From Choanephora cucurbitarum (taxonomy: Eukaryota; Mucoromycota; Mucoromycetes; Mucorales; Choanephoraceae), in NCBI GenBank assembly GCA_025331435.1, contig JAIWNI010000014.1, forward strand, positions 248,001 through 312,000: a stretch of 64,000 nucleotides of DNA. Reading direction: 5' to 3'. Both the position numbers and the translations under genes were made by a program. The notes under the pieces were generated by a model. The model saw only the letters and a list, made by a program, of their open reading frames with translations, did no database searches and was not told the DNA's origin. This document shows positions 36,240 through 48,139 of this stretch, piece by piece (position 1 is the first letter of the stretch; each line of letters starts with the position of its first letter).

Positions 36240-36752
36240 AACAAGATAAATAAAAGCAGGTTACAGAAAAAAGAAAAAGGAACAGATCTTTTGAAAAGCA
36301 GATATCTGAACATGAATTTTGAGCGCATCAAGGTGAAGGTATATGCTTTGACAGAAAGACTTTTTGAAAATCAAAATCATCTTAACTCATTCGAGATTTA
36401 TGCGATCATTTCGTACTATCAGCATACCATCAGTATCTGCCTGCACTTGAGGAAAAAAAGCAGTGACAATCCATGAATAAGTTGCTTTTGTAAAAAGGAT
36501 ACAGTTGCAGTTTGATTTAGTTCTACTGTATTGATAGTTGCATATATAGTCTTGTGTGTGTTGTTGGAATGCTCCACCAGATTTCTTTTGTTGAAAGATT
36601 TGTATTGATTCTTAAGAAAATTTGGGTGAGTTGAAATCATTTTAATTTTTAGACGTAAATCACAGTATGCATAAGCTCATTTTTATTATGTAATAAATAA
36701 CTGGTATTCCTTTTTTCTTTAACAAAGGTAAAATCTATCTACAATTTACAAT
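36240..36752. other. Intergenic region
   Basis: 513 bp between the start of Erv46 and the end of the homoaconitase gene. AT-rich; overlapping frames of 60-70 codons on both strands are not convincing. Confidence 0.5.
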
Positions 36753-38861
36753 TTATAATCTTTCTTTTACCCAGCCTTCAAGGCCGTTAGCTAACCAGAT
36801 CTCTTGTACACTCTTACCAAGAGCGCCTACTTTGTAAAGCTTTTCTTGACCATTATCTTTGCGAACAACCAGCTTGCCTTCAGCTACATGAATATCAACC
36901 TTCCAACCAGTGCGCTTTGTTAAGTCAGAAGTACCCAATTCATTCTTAAGATCGTCTACTAGTTCGGGAGATTCGATAAGCAAGAGAGCATTGTTCACAG
37001 AATTACGTTTGAAGATATCAGAGTATGAGCCAGCCACCATGATTTGAATATCACGAGACTTGATAGCAGTAGCTGCTTGTTCACGAGAAGAACCAGTACC
37101 AAAGTTAAAACCACCTACAAGCACATCGCCTTTTTGTACAATGTTAACAAAGTTCGGGTCGTAATTCTCCATGACTACTTTCTTCATATCGTCTCTTGTC
37201 ATATCATCATTGTAAGTGTATTTTCCAGGATAGATACCGTCTGTATTCAAGTTATCAGCAGGACAAAACAAGAGTTCGCCTTGAATGCGGGAAGGGAAGT
37301 TAGGCAAGACTTCAGCAGGTGCTGATGAAGGTTTATCAGAAAATTGAATAGGTTTGTTCTTAATACTAAAGGAAGGCGCCTGAGTGGGAATAGAGGAAGT
37401 GGGCCCAGAGATACGACCAGAGAGAGCAGAGGCAGCGACAACAGCAGGTGAAGCAAGATAAGCCAATGCACTGGGTGAGCCCATTCTTCCCTTAAAGTTA
37501 CGATTAGTAGCAGAGATACCAATTTCGCCATCCTTGAGAAGACCAGTACCTAAACCTACACACGGGCCACATCCAGCAGGCAATACTTTAGCACCAGCAT
37601 CAACAAGTGCTTTCCAATCACCTGATTCTTCAGCTTCCTTTTGAACTTCAGAACTAGCAGCAGCAACATAGAACTCAACACCTTCCTTAATCTTTTTGCC
37701 TCTAAGTACATCAGCAGCTTGTTTCAAGTCACTGGCTCTTGAATTGACACAAGACACAAGATAAGCCTTGTTGATCTTGATGTCTTGAGATTCTAGTTCA
37801 TGCAGAGGAGTAGCTACCTTGACGGAGTTAGGTCCAGAGACATGAGGAGATAAAGTAGAGAGATCCAAAGTCAACGTCTTGGAGTAAGTAGCATTGGGTG
37901 CAGGCTTAACAGGACGATCAATCAAAGCTTGAATGGTCTCGTCGTTGATACGAGGATGAACAAAGTTTTCGCCCTGCTTAACGGGAGGCAAATTCTTGTT
38001 TTCAAAGTGAGTGAGATCAAGACGTCTTTGGCGCTTACGGAGATAATCAATAGTGGCATTGTCTACGGGAAACACACCTGCTAAAGCACCCCATTCGGTT
38101 GTCATATTGGCAATAGCTAAGCGATCTTCAACGGACAATCCCTTCAATGCTTCCTCGCCATGAAATTCAATTGCTGTATTCAACACTTGATCCTTGTTGA
38201 ACAAGCCACATAATGTAATGATAACATCTTTACCTGTGACACCATTTGGTAGTTTGCCTTCAAGCTGAACCTTGACAACTGGAGGGATTTGCCACCATGT
38301 TCGACCAGTAGCCCAAATGGCGGCAGCATCAGTACGAACAATAGGTGTACCTAAGGCACCAATACCACCATACATATTAGAGTGTGAGTCAGAAGCTACT
38401 GTCAGAGTATTAGGGAAAGCATAACCTTCCTCAATCATGACTTGATGACCAATACCACGACCAGCAGGATAGAAGTCAACGCCTTGTTGTTTTGCCCATG
38501 CTTCAATGTTAGCATACTTTTGAAGGTTCTTTTCGGTCTTGTTTTGAACGTCATGATCTAATGCATAAACAGGCTGTCTAGGATCATGGATCTTGGTAGC
38601 ACCAATAGATTTGAATTTGGGGATGACAGCACCAGTGTTATCGTGGGTCAAGACATGATGGGGTCGAATCATAACATAGTCACCACTCTTAACTTTATAA
38701 CCTTCAGGTAAATCCAATGCATATTTCTGTACGATTTTTTCAATCAGGTTCTGTGTATCTGTGGCATCAGAAGCATATGTACGGCGGTAGACCAAGGAAG
38801 GCAAGATATGAGTACATGTACTTGTTTTACGCAAGTTGAGTCGCGACAATGTTAAAAGCAT
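36753..38861 (-). CDS. LYS4: Homoaconitase, mitochondrial
   Basis: Intronless, 702 residues, the usual length. Homoaconitase converts homoaconitate to homoisocitrate in the alpha-aminoadipate route of fungal lysine synthesis, in the mitochondrial matrix. Seen: an N-terminal presequence rich in Arg, Ser and Leu (MLLTLSRLNLRKTST); PHHVLTHDNTGAV; GIGHQVMIEEGYAFP; DSHSNMYGGIG; EWGALAGVFPVD; the cluster cysteines in SCVNSR and CGPCVGLG; then the swivel domain with FGTGSSREQAATA. The EWGALAGVFPVD segment and length favour homoaconitase over aconitase. It is the only long gene here without introns. Confidence 0.95.
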   Translation of the reverse strand: MLLTLSRLNLRKTSTCTHILPSLVYRRTYASDATDTQNLIEKIVQKYALDLPEGYKVKSGDYVMIRPHHVLTHDNTGAVIPKFKSIGATKIHDPRQPVYALDHDVQNKTEKNLQKYANIEAWAKQQGVDFYPAGRGIGHQVMIEEGYAFPNTLTVASDSHSNMYGGIGALGTPIVRTDAAAIWATGRTWWQIPPVVKVQLEGKLPNGVTGKDVIITLCGLFNKDQVLNTAIEFHGEEALKGLSVEDRLAIANMTTEWGALAGVFPVDNATIDYLRKRQRRLDLTHFENKNLPPVKQGENFVHPRINDETIQALIDRPVKPAPNATYSKTLTLDLSTLSPHVSGPNSVKVATPLHELESQDIKINKAYLVSCVNSRASDLKQAADVLRGKKIKEGVEFYVAAASSEVQKEAEESGDWKALVDAGAKVLPAGCGPCVGLGTGLLKDGEIGISATNRNFKGRMGSPSALAYLASPAVVAASALSGRISGPTSSIPTQAPSFSIKNKPIQFSDKPSSAPAEVLPNFPSRIQGELLFCPADNLNTDGIYPGKYTYNDDMTRDDMKKVVMENYDPNFVNIVQKGDVLVGGFNFGTGSSREQAATAIKSRDIQIMVAGSYSDIFKRNSVNNALLLIESPELVDDLKNELGTSDLTKRTGWKVDIHVAEGKLVVRKDNGQEKLYKVGALGKSVQEIWLANGLEGWVKERL

Positions 38862-40832
38862 ATTATATTAGAGTGGGGAGAGGAAGAAAGGAAAAGAAAA
38901 AGAAGAACAAGATACAAGTTAAAGTTAAGAATTGAAATAAATCCAATAGATATATGCAAACTAAAAAAAAAGATTAGATTATCCATCAGTCTACAGAAAC
39001 CTAATTTGGCAAGACACTTTTTGATCGGAGATTGTACTTAATCCTGATCAAAAATTAGAAAGATCAGTTGAGAGCCCACTCACATCCATCAATGTTCTCC
39101 TTCAATGCCAACACTGTATTTAGAAAAATCCCCTAGGCAGATAAGAGAAGTCCTATAGAATGTTCCAATCATCTTAAAAAAATCCCGCCTCCTTTCTTCT
39201 TCTTAGGCCTTTTTAACTAGTATGTCACCTTTTATTTTTCATGTATTGCTCCCTCTCAGCTACATACTTGAAGGCAATCGCTACTTCCACTCTAGCAAAA
39301 CTGGCAGTTTTGAGAAAGTTAATCTAGCTGTTATGATTCTTTCTCTGGTTGCCTTCTTCAAAAAAGTCAAAATCGTTCATGCGAAATTTAGTAGTGGCGT
39401 TAAGACATAAAGTTTGGCAATACCAACAAACGAAAGCATTTTGGCCGATACTAATGATCTAAATTGTTGGCAAGCATTTGATTTATTTCAAGGCTTTCCT
39501 AGTCTACCATACGTATATAATTAGAGTCTTAATGCCCTTGTATGCTAGTGTTTGCTTTAGTTCTGATGCATTGCGGAACACATCTATAGGCTACTATGGC
39601 AGCTCTTGCTTTGATCATACACTCATAAACAAACACTCATAAACAAACACTCTTCTTATTTATTTTGGCATAGTAGAGATAATGTTCTCTCAACCCTCTT
39701 TCTCTTTCATATCTGCAGACATAGACGTATGATCAAGGACTCTTTGTTTTTTTATTTTATGTTTGACTTCGAAACACAATGAGTTACTTTCAGTATTAGA
39801 AATCATATAGGAACAAAAGAAACAGGAATAGATTGTGAAGAGACAATGTAATGGTTGTCATTATCATCTTAGAAGAGGACTTGAGCCGCCTAGATGCAAT
39901 CTTAAGAATTCACTGGGTGTAAATGTTAACAGGTATTCACCGGTTACAATCAAGCAAAACATTTGTATACTAGTCGAAGTCCTGTCTGATTCTATACAAT
40001 CTATTTGCATGTATCACATTTCTAGTTTTGTCTATCTTATGGCTTGAGCTTTTTTCAGAATTAATAGATTCTTTTTCTACAGCCGGTCAACATTCAGTAT
40101 CATTTTGCTGGCAGTCCAAAATGCAACACTCAGCATCTAACTTGTTGTCAAACACTATCTCGGTCGTTCAATATCTTCATCTACAGTGTCTTTGACTTAC
40201 TTCGTATTTATCCATTCGAATATAAGCGTCAAGTTCTTCCACAGTGCTTCTTTTGAGTTCGGCTAGCATGCAAAGTTATGCTGCTGCATTGTTACTGTTG
40301 CAACTCATAAGTGATTTCTTACAGTTTTGAACAGAAGCTGATGAAACTAGATCCTGCTGTAAACAAAACAGCAAACTCTGACACTTACGACTTGTTGATC
40401 AAGGAAAGCTAAGAAAAATCAGAAAATAGAATAATGCAGTGCATGTCAATTTTTTTTTTGTTACATATTGACACATATCTATTTTATAGATGTTTGGTGT
40501 ACAATAAACCTTAAAAATGATATCCGTCATGAGTAAATTTAATTCACTTGCACATGCAAAGAGTAAAGAGATTCAAATAGAAACCAAATAAAAACGGCAG
40601 AAAAGGAAAAGCATAAAACGACAATAGAGACAGGTCAAATGAACCATCATGTTGATTCTATATTCAACTGAGCTTAATACACAAAAAGGGAATTTTGTGA
40701 GTATTTTATTTATAGCTTTTTTTTTCGAACAATAAACTTTTTTTTTTTACTGTTTAAGCTGAACTTTATTTTATTACCTTTTCTTTTTCTTCTTTTTGTT
40801 TCTTTTTAATATATAAAAAAAAAAAAAAAACT
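38862..40832. other. Intergenic region
   Basis: About 2 kb between divergent genes. A short tandem repeat of ACACTCATAAACAA lies at about 39618-39650. Small frames at 39222-39410 and 39835-40047 have no motif or partner. T and A runs at 40718-40830 form the kinesin leader. Confidence 0.5.
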
Positions 40833-43045
40833 ATGATAACTACAAGCAGTACTTCTGCTAGAAGAAGAACAATGTCACACACCAAAGGAGAAAATGTACA
40901 AGTGACAGTCCGTTGTAGACCACCTGCCAGAAATGAGCAGGCTAACTGTTGGGATATAGAACCAACCAAAATTTCACTGAAAGAAGAAGTGAGATATCGA
41001 ACACCACAGGAATTCATGTTTGATCATGTACTGTATGGAAGCGACAACGCACTCATGTACGACACAACTGTTCGAAATCTAATCAAGTAAGAAGCAGGAC
41101 TTTGCATATTATTTTATGAAACCAACTGACTTTATTCTTCTTTAAGTCAGGTTATGGAAGGATACAACGGTAATTAGGAAAAATAGAGAGAAACGAAGAG
41201 GGTGTTCAATTAGCATCAATCTTTTTAGGTACTGTATTTGCTTATGGTCAGACAGCAAGTGGAAAGACATTTGTAAGCCAAGAGAAAGACAAAGGCTGAA
41301 TTATGAACTCATTTTTTTATCATTTTTTTTAGACTATGGTAATATTAGAATCAATTTTCACCTAAAATGGTATTTGACAACTTGTTTTCTCCTCTCCCTT
41401 ATTTTCTTGATAGATGGGTAAGCAATTGATGATGTTTATTGAAGAAATCATCTCACACATATTTTTTGTATAGGTAACGAGTCAGAACCAGGTATTATTC
41501 CAAGATCAGTTCATAACGTATTTGAATATATCAAAAAGGTTTGTAAGCAATTTGTCAAAACATAAGTTTCATAATGCGTTCGAATAAATACAAACAAATA
41601 ACAATTAAGAATAAATAACAAGGCCATAACAAGAGAATTTCTTTTACGTGTCTCATACCTCGAGATCTACAACGAGACCATCAAGGACCTACTGAATCCT
41701 TCCAATGACAACTTGAAAATCCATCAAGATAAAGTACGAGGTGTATTTGTAAGTCCCTTGACTGAAGAAGTGGTAACTACTCCAGATGATGTACTTAGAA
41801 TTATTGAAAGAGGAGAAGGTATGTTATGCTATTTACTGTGTGTATACCCATCTCATGTGTTTTGCATTTATAAGCCAATAGACATATCAGTTCAACAGAT
41901 TTTAATTTGCATAGTAGTCGAAGTCATACTATGTTTCAAGTGATCATAGAAAGCAGAGAGCGAAGCAGCACAAGCACACAACTCTCAAATTTTAAAAGAA
42001 CTCTAACATCATCAGGATTTGGCGGCTCTAAATCCAAGGAACTGGTCAAAATTTCACAATTAGTAAGTCTTTATCTCATAACCCATTTTTTTTTTGCATG
42101 CATAAACACTAACAATAAAACCTCAAGAATTTGATTGATTTAGCAGGTTCAGAAAAAGCTGCATCGAATGAAGAGCGTAGAAAAGAAGGATCTTATATCA
42201 ACAAAAGTTTGCTTACTCTGGGCACTGTCATTTCTAAATTGACTGAGTCAAGCAATAGCAAATTCCCGACACATATTCCCTTCCGAGATTCGAAACTGAC
42301 ACGTATTTTACAAACAGCACTAACAGGTCAAGCTAAGGTGGCTGTCATCTGTGCCATCAGTCCATCTATCAGCTCAATCGAAGAGTCCATCAATACTCTC
42401 AAGTTTGCTTCTCGTGTCAAACGGATTACAATCCATGCTAAAAACGACGCTGTCATGGATGATAAGGCTTTGTTGCAGAAATACCAATCCGAGATCGTCG
42501 AACTCAAATCTAAATTGCAGTCGACTGCCGATATACTTGAACAAGAAAAGCAGAAGACAGAATCTGCTATTATGGCTGAGCGTATGGATCACGAACAACA
42601 GATGCAACGTATGCAGGCCATTCGAAATGTCATGAAAGAACGTATTGATCATCTTACACGCTTGATCCTGACCTCTTCTTCTGTGGTCATGACGGATGTT
42701 ACAGCAGATATGCTTACTTCTTCTGATGATACCATGGGCATTTCTTTACCGCCCTCACCTCCTATGAGTGAACAAAACAGTACTTTGCTACAACATTCTA
42801 ATTCCCAGAACGACAAAGTTGTCATTCAAGAGCTAAGAAGACAGATTGGTAAGATGGAGCAAGAGTCTAGAGAGAAAGATCATCGTATCTTAGCTTTAGA
42901 AGAACAGCTGAGGCACGCAACAGCTACTATATCAAAGTTGGAAACTAAGCTTAGTATTCAAAGAGCGGAACTAGAGATTAATGAGTTACTGGCTAAAGAA
43001 CAATACAATCAAAGATCCTCGTTTGGATTTGAGGAGATTAAATAG
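40833..43045 (+). CDS. Kinesin motor protein, CENP-E/kinesin-7-like
   Basis: Nine exons: 40833-41086, 41147-41169, 41229-41272, 41333-41338, 41414-41417, 41474-41538, 41623-41818, 41875-42062, 42128-43045; 565 residues. N-terminal motor: VTVRCRPP, FMFDHV, P-loop GQTASGKT, SYLEIYNE, switch I NLHSSRSHTMF, switch II DLAGSEKA, and the neck FASRVKRI; then a coiled coil of about 200 residues. The FTMMGNE after the P-loop is built from exons of 6 and 4 nt. Motor sequence and the N-terminal position fit kinesin-7, a plus-end motor used in spindle or polarity work. It is short for CENP-E. The second Met at 40872 could also start the protein. Confidence 0.9.
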
Positions 43046-44011
43046 CTATACCTCTCCAACATTTCAAAATAAACTATCAAATAGGCATTAGTTTCATTTT
43101 TTTTTACTTTTCATCTGCCTTTTTTCTTTCTGTAACAATAGGCAAGATGGAAGGTAATCCATGCTTACATCTTTGGCATGTTGTTTCTTGGATGCTATTA
43201 AGAGAGCTGCAAGTGTGCAAAATGGCCTTTTATATGCATGCATATTCTCTGTTTACTCTTCAATTCACATGAATTCTGATTTATCTCCTTTCATATTAGG
43301 AACATCTTTGATTGAAAAGATATACAGTTGCAACTAATTATATGGCCAAGTAAAGGACCAACAACAATCAAATGTAGTGATATGCATCTAAAATCACAGT
43401 TTGACTCTTTTGACCAATGGACTTGAATTGTGGCAACACTTTTCCATATTTGGTACTAAGTGCATGAATCTTGTACTACCATCATCTGGCAGAATTTTTT
43501 TAAGTCTAAGAACTGAAGAAAACAAAAAGATGCTAAGGTAGACGAATAGTCTTAAAGGAAATATTTTCAGGTTTTTGTAATTTTGACAATTTCTGTCAGT
43601 TGATGCTCATTCATAATCTGATCCCAAACATAGTCTCTGGCTTTACTTTTGTTTGTTTGCATACAATCAAAAGTATAAACTTGAAGACTCATGCTTCCTC
43701 TTCCAAAAGGCTCTAAAAGAGAGAAAAGTAGAATGAATGACGCTATATACTACTCTTTATTCTCTCAAAGAGCTATTTTGCTATTGTTTGCTTTTTTCCT
43801 CTGCTGTTTAAGCCCTCTCTTATTATCCATAATGCTCCGTGTTGATCTTATTTGGGTCAGAGACATCAGTCCGAAACGGAATTACATGAATTTTCTTCTT
43901 TGACTGTTTATTATCAGAGTCAACCCAAGTCCTTTTTTTTTTGTCTCTCTCTTTTTTCTCTCACTCGATGCAACGAGGAAAAGGTTTTCTCTAGATAGAC
44001 AACAGATTCAT
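43046..44011. other. Intergenic region
   Basis: Nearly 1 kb. No gene; the right end (43931-43972) is a strong CT-rich tract of the kind seen before true starts. Confidence 0.5.
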
Positions 44012-44281
44012 ATGGGATTATCAAAGACAAAGCGCCAACTAAAAGAACAAAAAGAAGAAGAGGATTATGAATGGCAAGACATTGTCAAGACTGAAGATGG
44101 AAGCCTTCGAACAGAAACACGCATTATATCCAACGAACTAGAAGAACCTTCTTGGAATGATGAAGAGGACTGCAAAAGAGTTCAAAATGTGACAAATGCA
44201 ATTCATAATTACTTGGGTGAAAGCAGTAAGATGGCCTTCTCGTTCTTACTGCCACACTCAGTAAAACAGAAACAACAGTAA
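44012..44281 (+). CDS. Small acidic/charged protein of unknown function
   Basis: Single exon, 89 residues, charged (KTKRQLKEQKEEEDYEWQDI, then EEPSWNDEEDC). It begins MGLSK, so N-myristoylation is possible but not strong. A CT-rich leader lies 40-80 bp upstream and the stop is followed by AT-rich 3' sequence. It converges on proteasome alpha5 with 99 bp between stops. No known domain. Confidence 0.55.
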   Translation: MGLSKTKRQLKEQKEEEDYEWQDIVKTEDGSLRTETRIISNELEEPSWNDEEDCKRVQNVTNAIHNYLGESSKMAFSFLLPHSVKQKQQ

Positions 44282-44380
44282 ATTTCATTTTGTTAGCTGT
44301 CTACACACTCTATGTCATCTCCTGTTTCCTTCTTATTGCTAAACTGTATTTTATTTCATTAAAAAGGAAAGAAAAAAGGC

Positions 44381-45455
<1,075 letters not shown>

Positions 45456-45587
45456 TTATAAAGAAAAGAAGAAGAAGGAAAAGGCGTAATCATTTACAAG
45501 AAAAAAGGGGGAGACGCGTACAGGTGCAATGACGCACCGAAACGAGTCACAAATAAACTCTTCATTTCTAAAAGCTGTTGTTGCATA

Positions 45588-45786
45588 TTGTATTTTTCAG
45601 CAAATAAGAGAAAATTTTAGGTCAAATAAGAGAAAGTCCAAGAAAAATTAAGAGAAAAAAAAAATGGTAATTAGTAGAAAGCACTTTTGTTAATTAATAA
45701 TAGTGAGAAAAGTGCTTTCTACTAATTACCATTTTTTTTTCTCTTATTTTATCCAATAATTTTCTCTTATTTGCTGAAAAATACAA
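45588..45786. mobile_element. TA-flanked palindromic MITE (Tc1/mariner-like)
   Basis: 199 bp. Perfect 29-bp terminal inverted repeats at 45588-45616 and 45758-45786 (outer end TTGTATTTTTCAGC), flanked on both sides by TA (45586-45587 and 45787-45788), the target duplication of Tc1/mariner elements. Inside, a second inverted pair of about 40 bp (45649-45688 with 45708-45746) differs by one A in a homopolymer and leaves a 19-nt loop. Copies of (A)AATAAGAGAAA recur beside the ends. No coding capacity, so movement would need a transposase elsewhere. Confidence 0.85.
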
Positions 45787-45937
45787 TATAAAGATGGGCT
45801 GGGATAGAGAACAAAGTTAGTGACTGTTTTCTAACGATTTTGAGGATGTTAACTTTTTTATATAAAGATTTATATAAAGATAAAGATGACTAATTGGCAC
45901 TGGGAGCATTGTACTTCATCTTTTTGCTCTTCAAATT

Positions 45938-46260
45938 TTTTTTCTTAGCTAACGAAAGCGTGGTTGAAGCGAGGTGGGTCACCATGCCTGAAGTGTTGGA
46001 AACCATTGCGGACGAAGGCTTACTTTCTAATGAACACGATTCTGCAATACCTGTAAAAGGCTGCAGTTTTTTTTCTCAGTCGACGAAAGCGTGGTTGAAG
46101 CGAGGTGGGTCACCATGCCTGAAGTGTCGGATACCATTGCGGACGAAGACTTACGCGTTACTAAAAGACAATGTCGCAGTGCACGTGAGGGATTGCGAGG
46201 TGGGTCACCATGCCTGAAGTGAACAACTTCACGCGCATTGCGAGTTTTTTTTTACTTGAA
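45938..46260 (+). repeat. Irregular direct repeats with a 27-bp core
   Basis: A 27-bp core beginning GCGAGGTGGGTCACC and ending CCTGAAGTG occurs exactly three times, at 45969-45995, 46100-46126 and 46195-46221 (spacings 131 and 95). The first two copies share about 85 bp in total, from a T-run plus CTTAGC/CTCAGT and ACGAAAGCGTGG through ATTGCGGACGAAG, with a few differences. The third is the core only, followed by CGCGCATTGCGAG and a T-run. GC-richer than its surroundings. The core contains a small GGTG/CACC hairpin. Confidence 0.85.
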
Positions 46261-46485
46261 CAAAGTCACAGTGTTGAGACCTAACTTACACACGCCTATA
46301 GTTTTGACTTAGAAGCTCTCAAAGCACAGTAAAAAAAAATCGCTAGATTGACCATTACCCAATGACGATCCAAGCTGAGCTTTATAATAAAAAATAAGGG
46401 CAAAATAAACTTGATTGGCTAAGAGAAAGCGCTGTTATACCCTGTGGTTGCCCTGTTTTTTGTTCCCTTTTTCTTCTTTACCGTT

Positions 46486-47139
46486 ATGACAACATTACTT
46501 CGGCCGCAGCGTCGTCATTTCTTTAGTATTCCCGACGCTTTCAGCTCCAAAAAGCAATACAAAGAAAAGAAGCTACTTAAGTGAGTTATATTTAATTTGC
46601 CTTGAACAAGTCGACTAACAAGCAAAGTTAGCTTTTCACAAAACCAGATTTACAATGTAGTTTCGAATGTCAATGACTACAAGTTTTTTGTACCTTTCTG
46701 TAACCATTCGCACGTATATACCAACACACCACTAAGAGATGGTAGCTATCTGATGAAGGCCGAATTGGGTGTTGGTTTCAAGTTGTTTGAAGAGAAATAC
46801 ATGTCAAAAGTAACTTGCAGAAAACCTACTGTGGTCAAGGTAAACAAAGTCACGTGATGTGTGTCACGATGAACTCATCTTTTTTTAAAGGCTGTAGCTG
46901 CTGATGCCGCATTGTTTAATGACATGACAACCACATGGCAGTTTACGCCCAATCTACCACCTTCGAAACTGAATTCATCAGCAGCAGCAGACCACCCCTC
47001 TTGTTGGGTGGATTTTGAAATTTCATTTGAATTCGCTTCTCCTATCCATGCTCAAGCTTCATCTGTCTTTTTTGATCAGGTATCAAAAATGATGTTACAG
47101 GCTTTTGTAGATCGTTGTCAGACTGTTTATAGAAAATAA
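46486..47139 (+). CDS. COQ10: Coenzyme Q-binding protein COQ10, mitochondrial
   Basis: Exons 46486-46580, 46632-46839, 46891-47139; 183 residues. COQ10 is a START-fold lipid-binding protein of the inner membrane needed for efficient CoQ synthesis and respiration. Seen: an Arg-rich presequence (MTTLLRPQRRHFFSIPDAFS), KQYKEKKLL, the conserved YNVVSNVNDYKFFVPFC, MKAELGVGFKLFEEKYMSKV, and the C-terminal VDFEISFEFASPIHAQASSVFFDQV before the amphipathic helix. Length fits the family. The promoter region holds the repeats and the MITE described above. Confidence 0.92.
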
Positions 47140-48139
47140 AGATAATATACCGAAATTGCATGTCATTGGTTGTTAGTCTCTAGGACATCATTAGTTCAGT
47201 ATTTGACAGAAAAATAGAAGAGACGGAAGACCATATAAGGAAGTTATTTTATTTTAGCTTCCTACCGTCAATAGAAGCCTATTTTAATGGTGAAGTTAAC
47301 AAACAGGAGCTGTGATTTAAAAGAAATAAGAAAGAAGAGACAGAGCGATATCATTTAGCCATCTATTCAGGCATATAAACCATTCCAATTGACATCCGTA
47401 TTCTTTGGTACCTTGGCAAGCCTTTTAATTCAAATCCAAGACAAGATTTTACTGCTTGAACAGTGTCCAGAGAGAAAATTCCTTTTGTTTCTGGCCTTGT
47501 TTGAGTTCCAACTAACATTTAGGCTTAGTATTATCACAAAATAAAGAAAGCATTTCAATCCACAACAGCGAGTTTTCAACGGCTATATTGTTTTATTGCG
47601 ATTTTTCTTTTTTTTTGCTGGGAGTAGAGAAAATGTAGTGATTTCTGCTAAAAAACAAAAAATTAGCATAAATTGACATAATATGATCACGGTGTAATTG
47701 AGTTTAATTTTTTAAAAGAAACACTGTGATAAGCAGATGCTTGTGTCTAAATTAGAATGAACCTTCCAAAGAAACTGATACTCTATATTCCACAAGAGAA
47801 ATCATTCTATCCCAGAGGCTAGGTTTCTTTTAAGAGATAGCCTTAAGAATGATAATCTTTTTTTTCTTTTTGGCTGTGCAATCTCTGATTTTGCAATTTC
47901 TCTTATGTTCATATGTACGAAAATAGTCTATTTTCAGCCAGCGCCAAACCTGTATAAAAAATGGCTGTGCGAGTCACCAATGTTGTAGAGAAGGAAGGAA
48001 TTGTGTCACCATTAAAATTTCAAATAAAGAAAAAACCATTCTATTCTGTCTTTCTTTTCTTCTCTCTCTTTTTTTTTCTCCCTTTACTTCTTCTTTTTTT
48101 CTTATTGTCGTTTGCTTTACTAGAAAACAAGAAAGGGCA
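47140..48139. other. Intergenic region and arrestin leader
   Basis: 1 kb, AT-rich, with a strong T/C tract at about 48045-48120 ending just before the arrestin start codon. A 60-codon frame at 47961 runs into this tract and is rejected as a 5' UTR frame; if translated it would be an upstream ORF. Confidence 0.5.

Noticed and set aside
45894..46217. 107-codon frame over the repeats near COQ10
   Set aside because: Created by the repeats; the two copies fall in different frames and there is no start context or homology.
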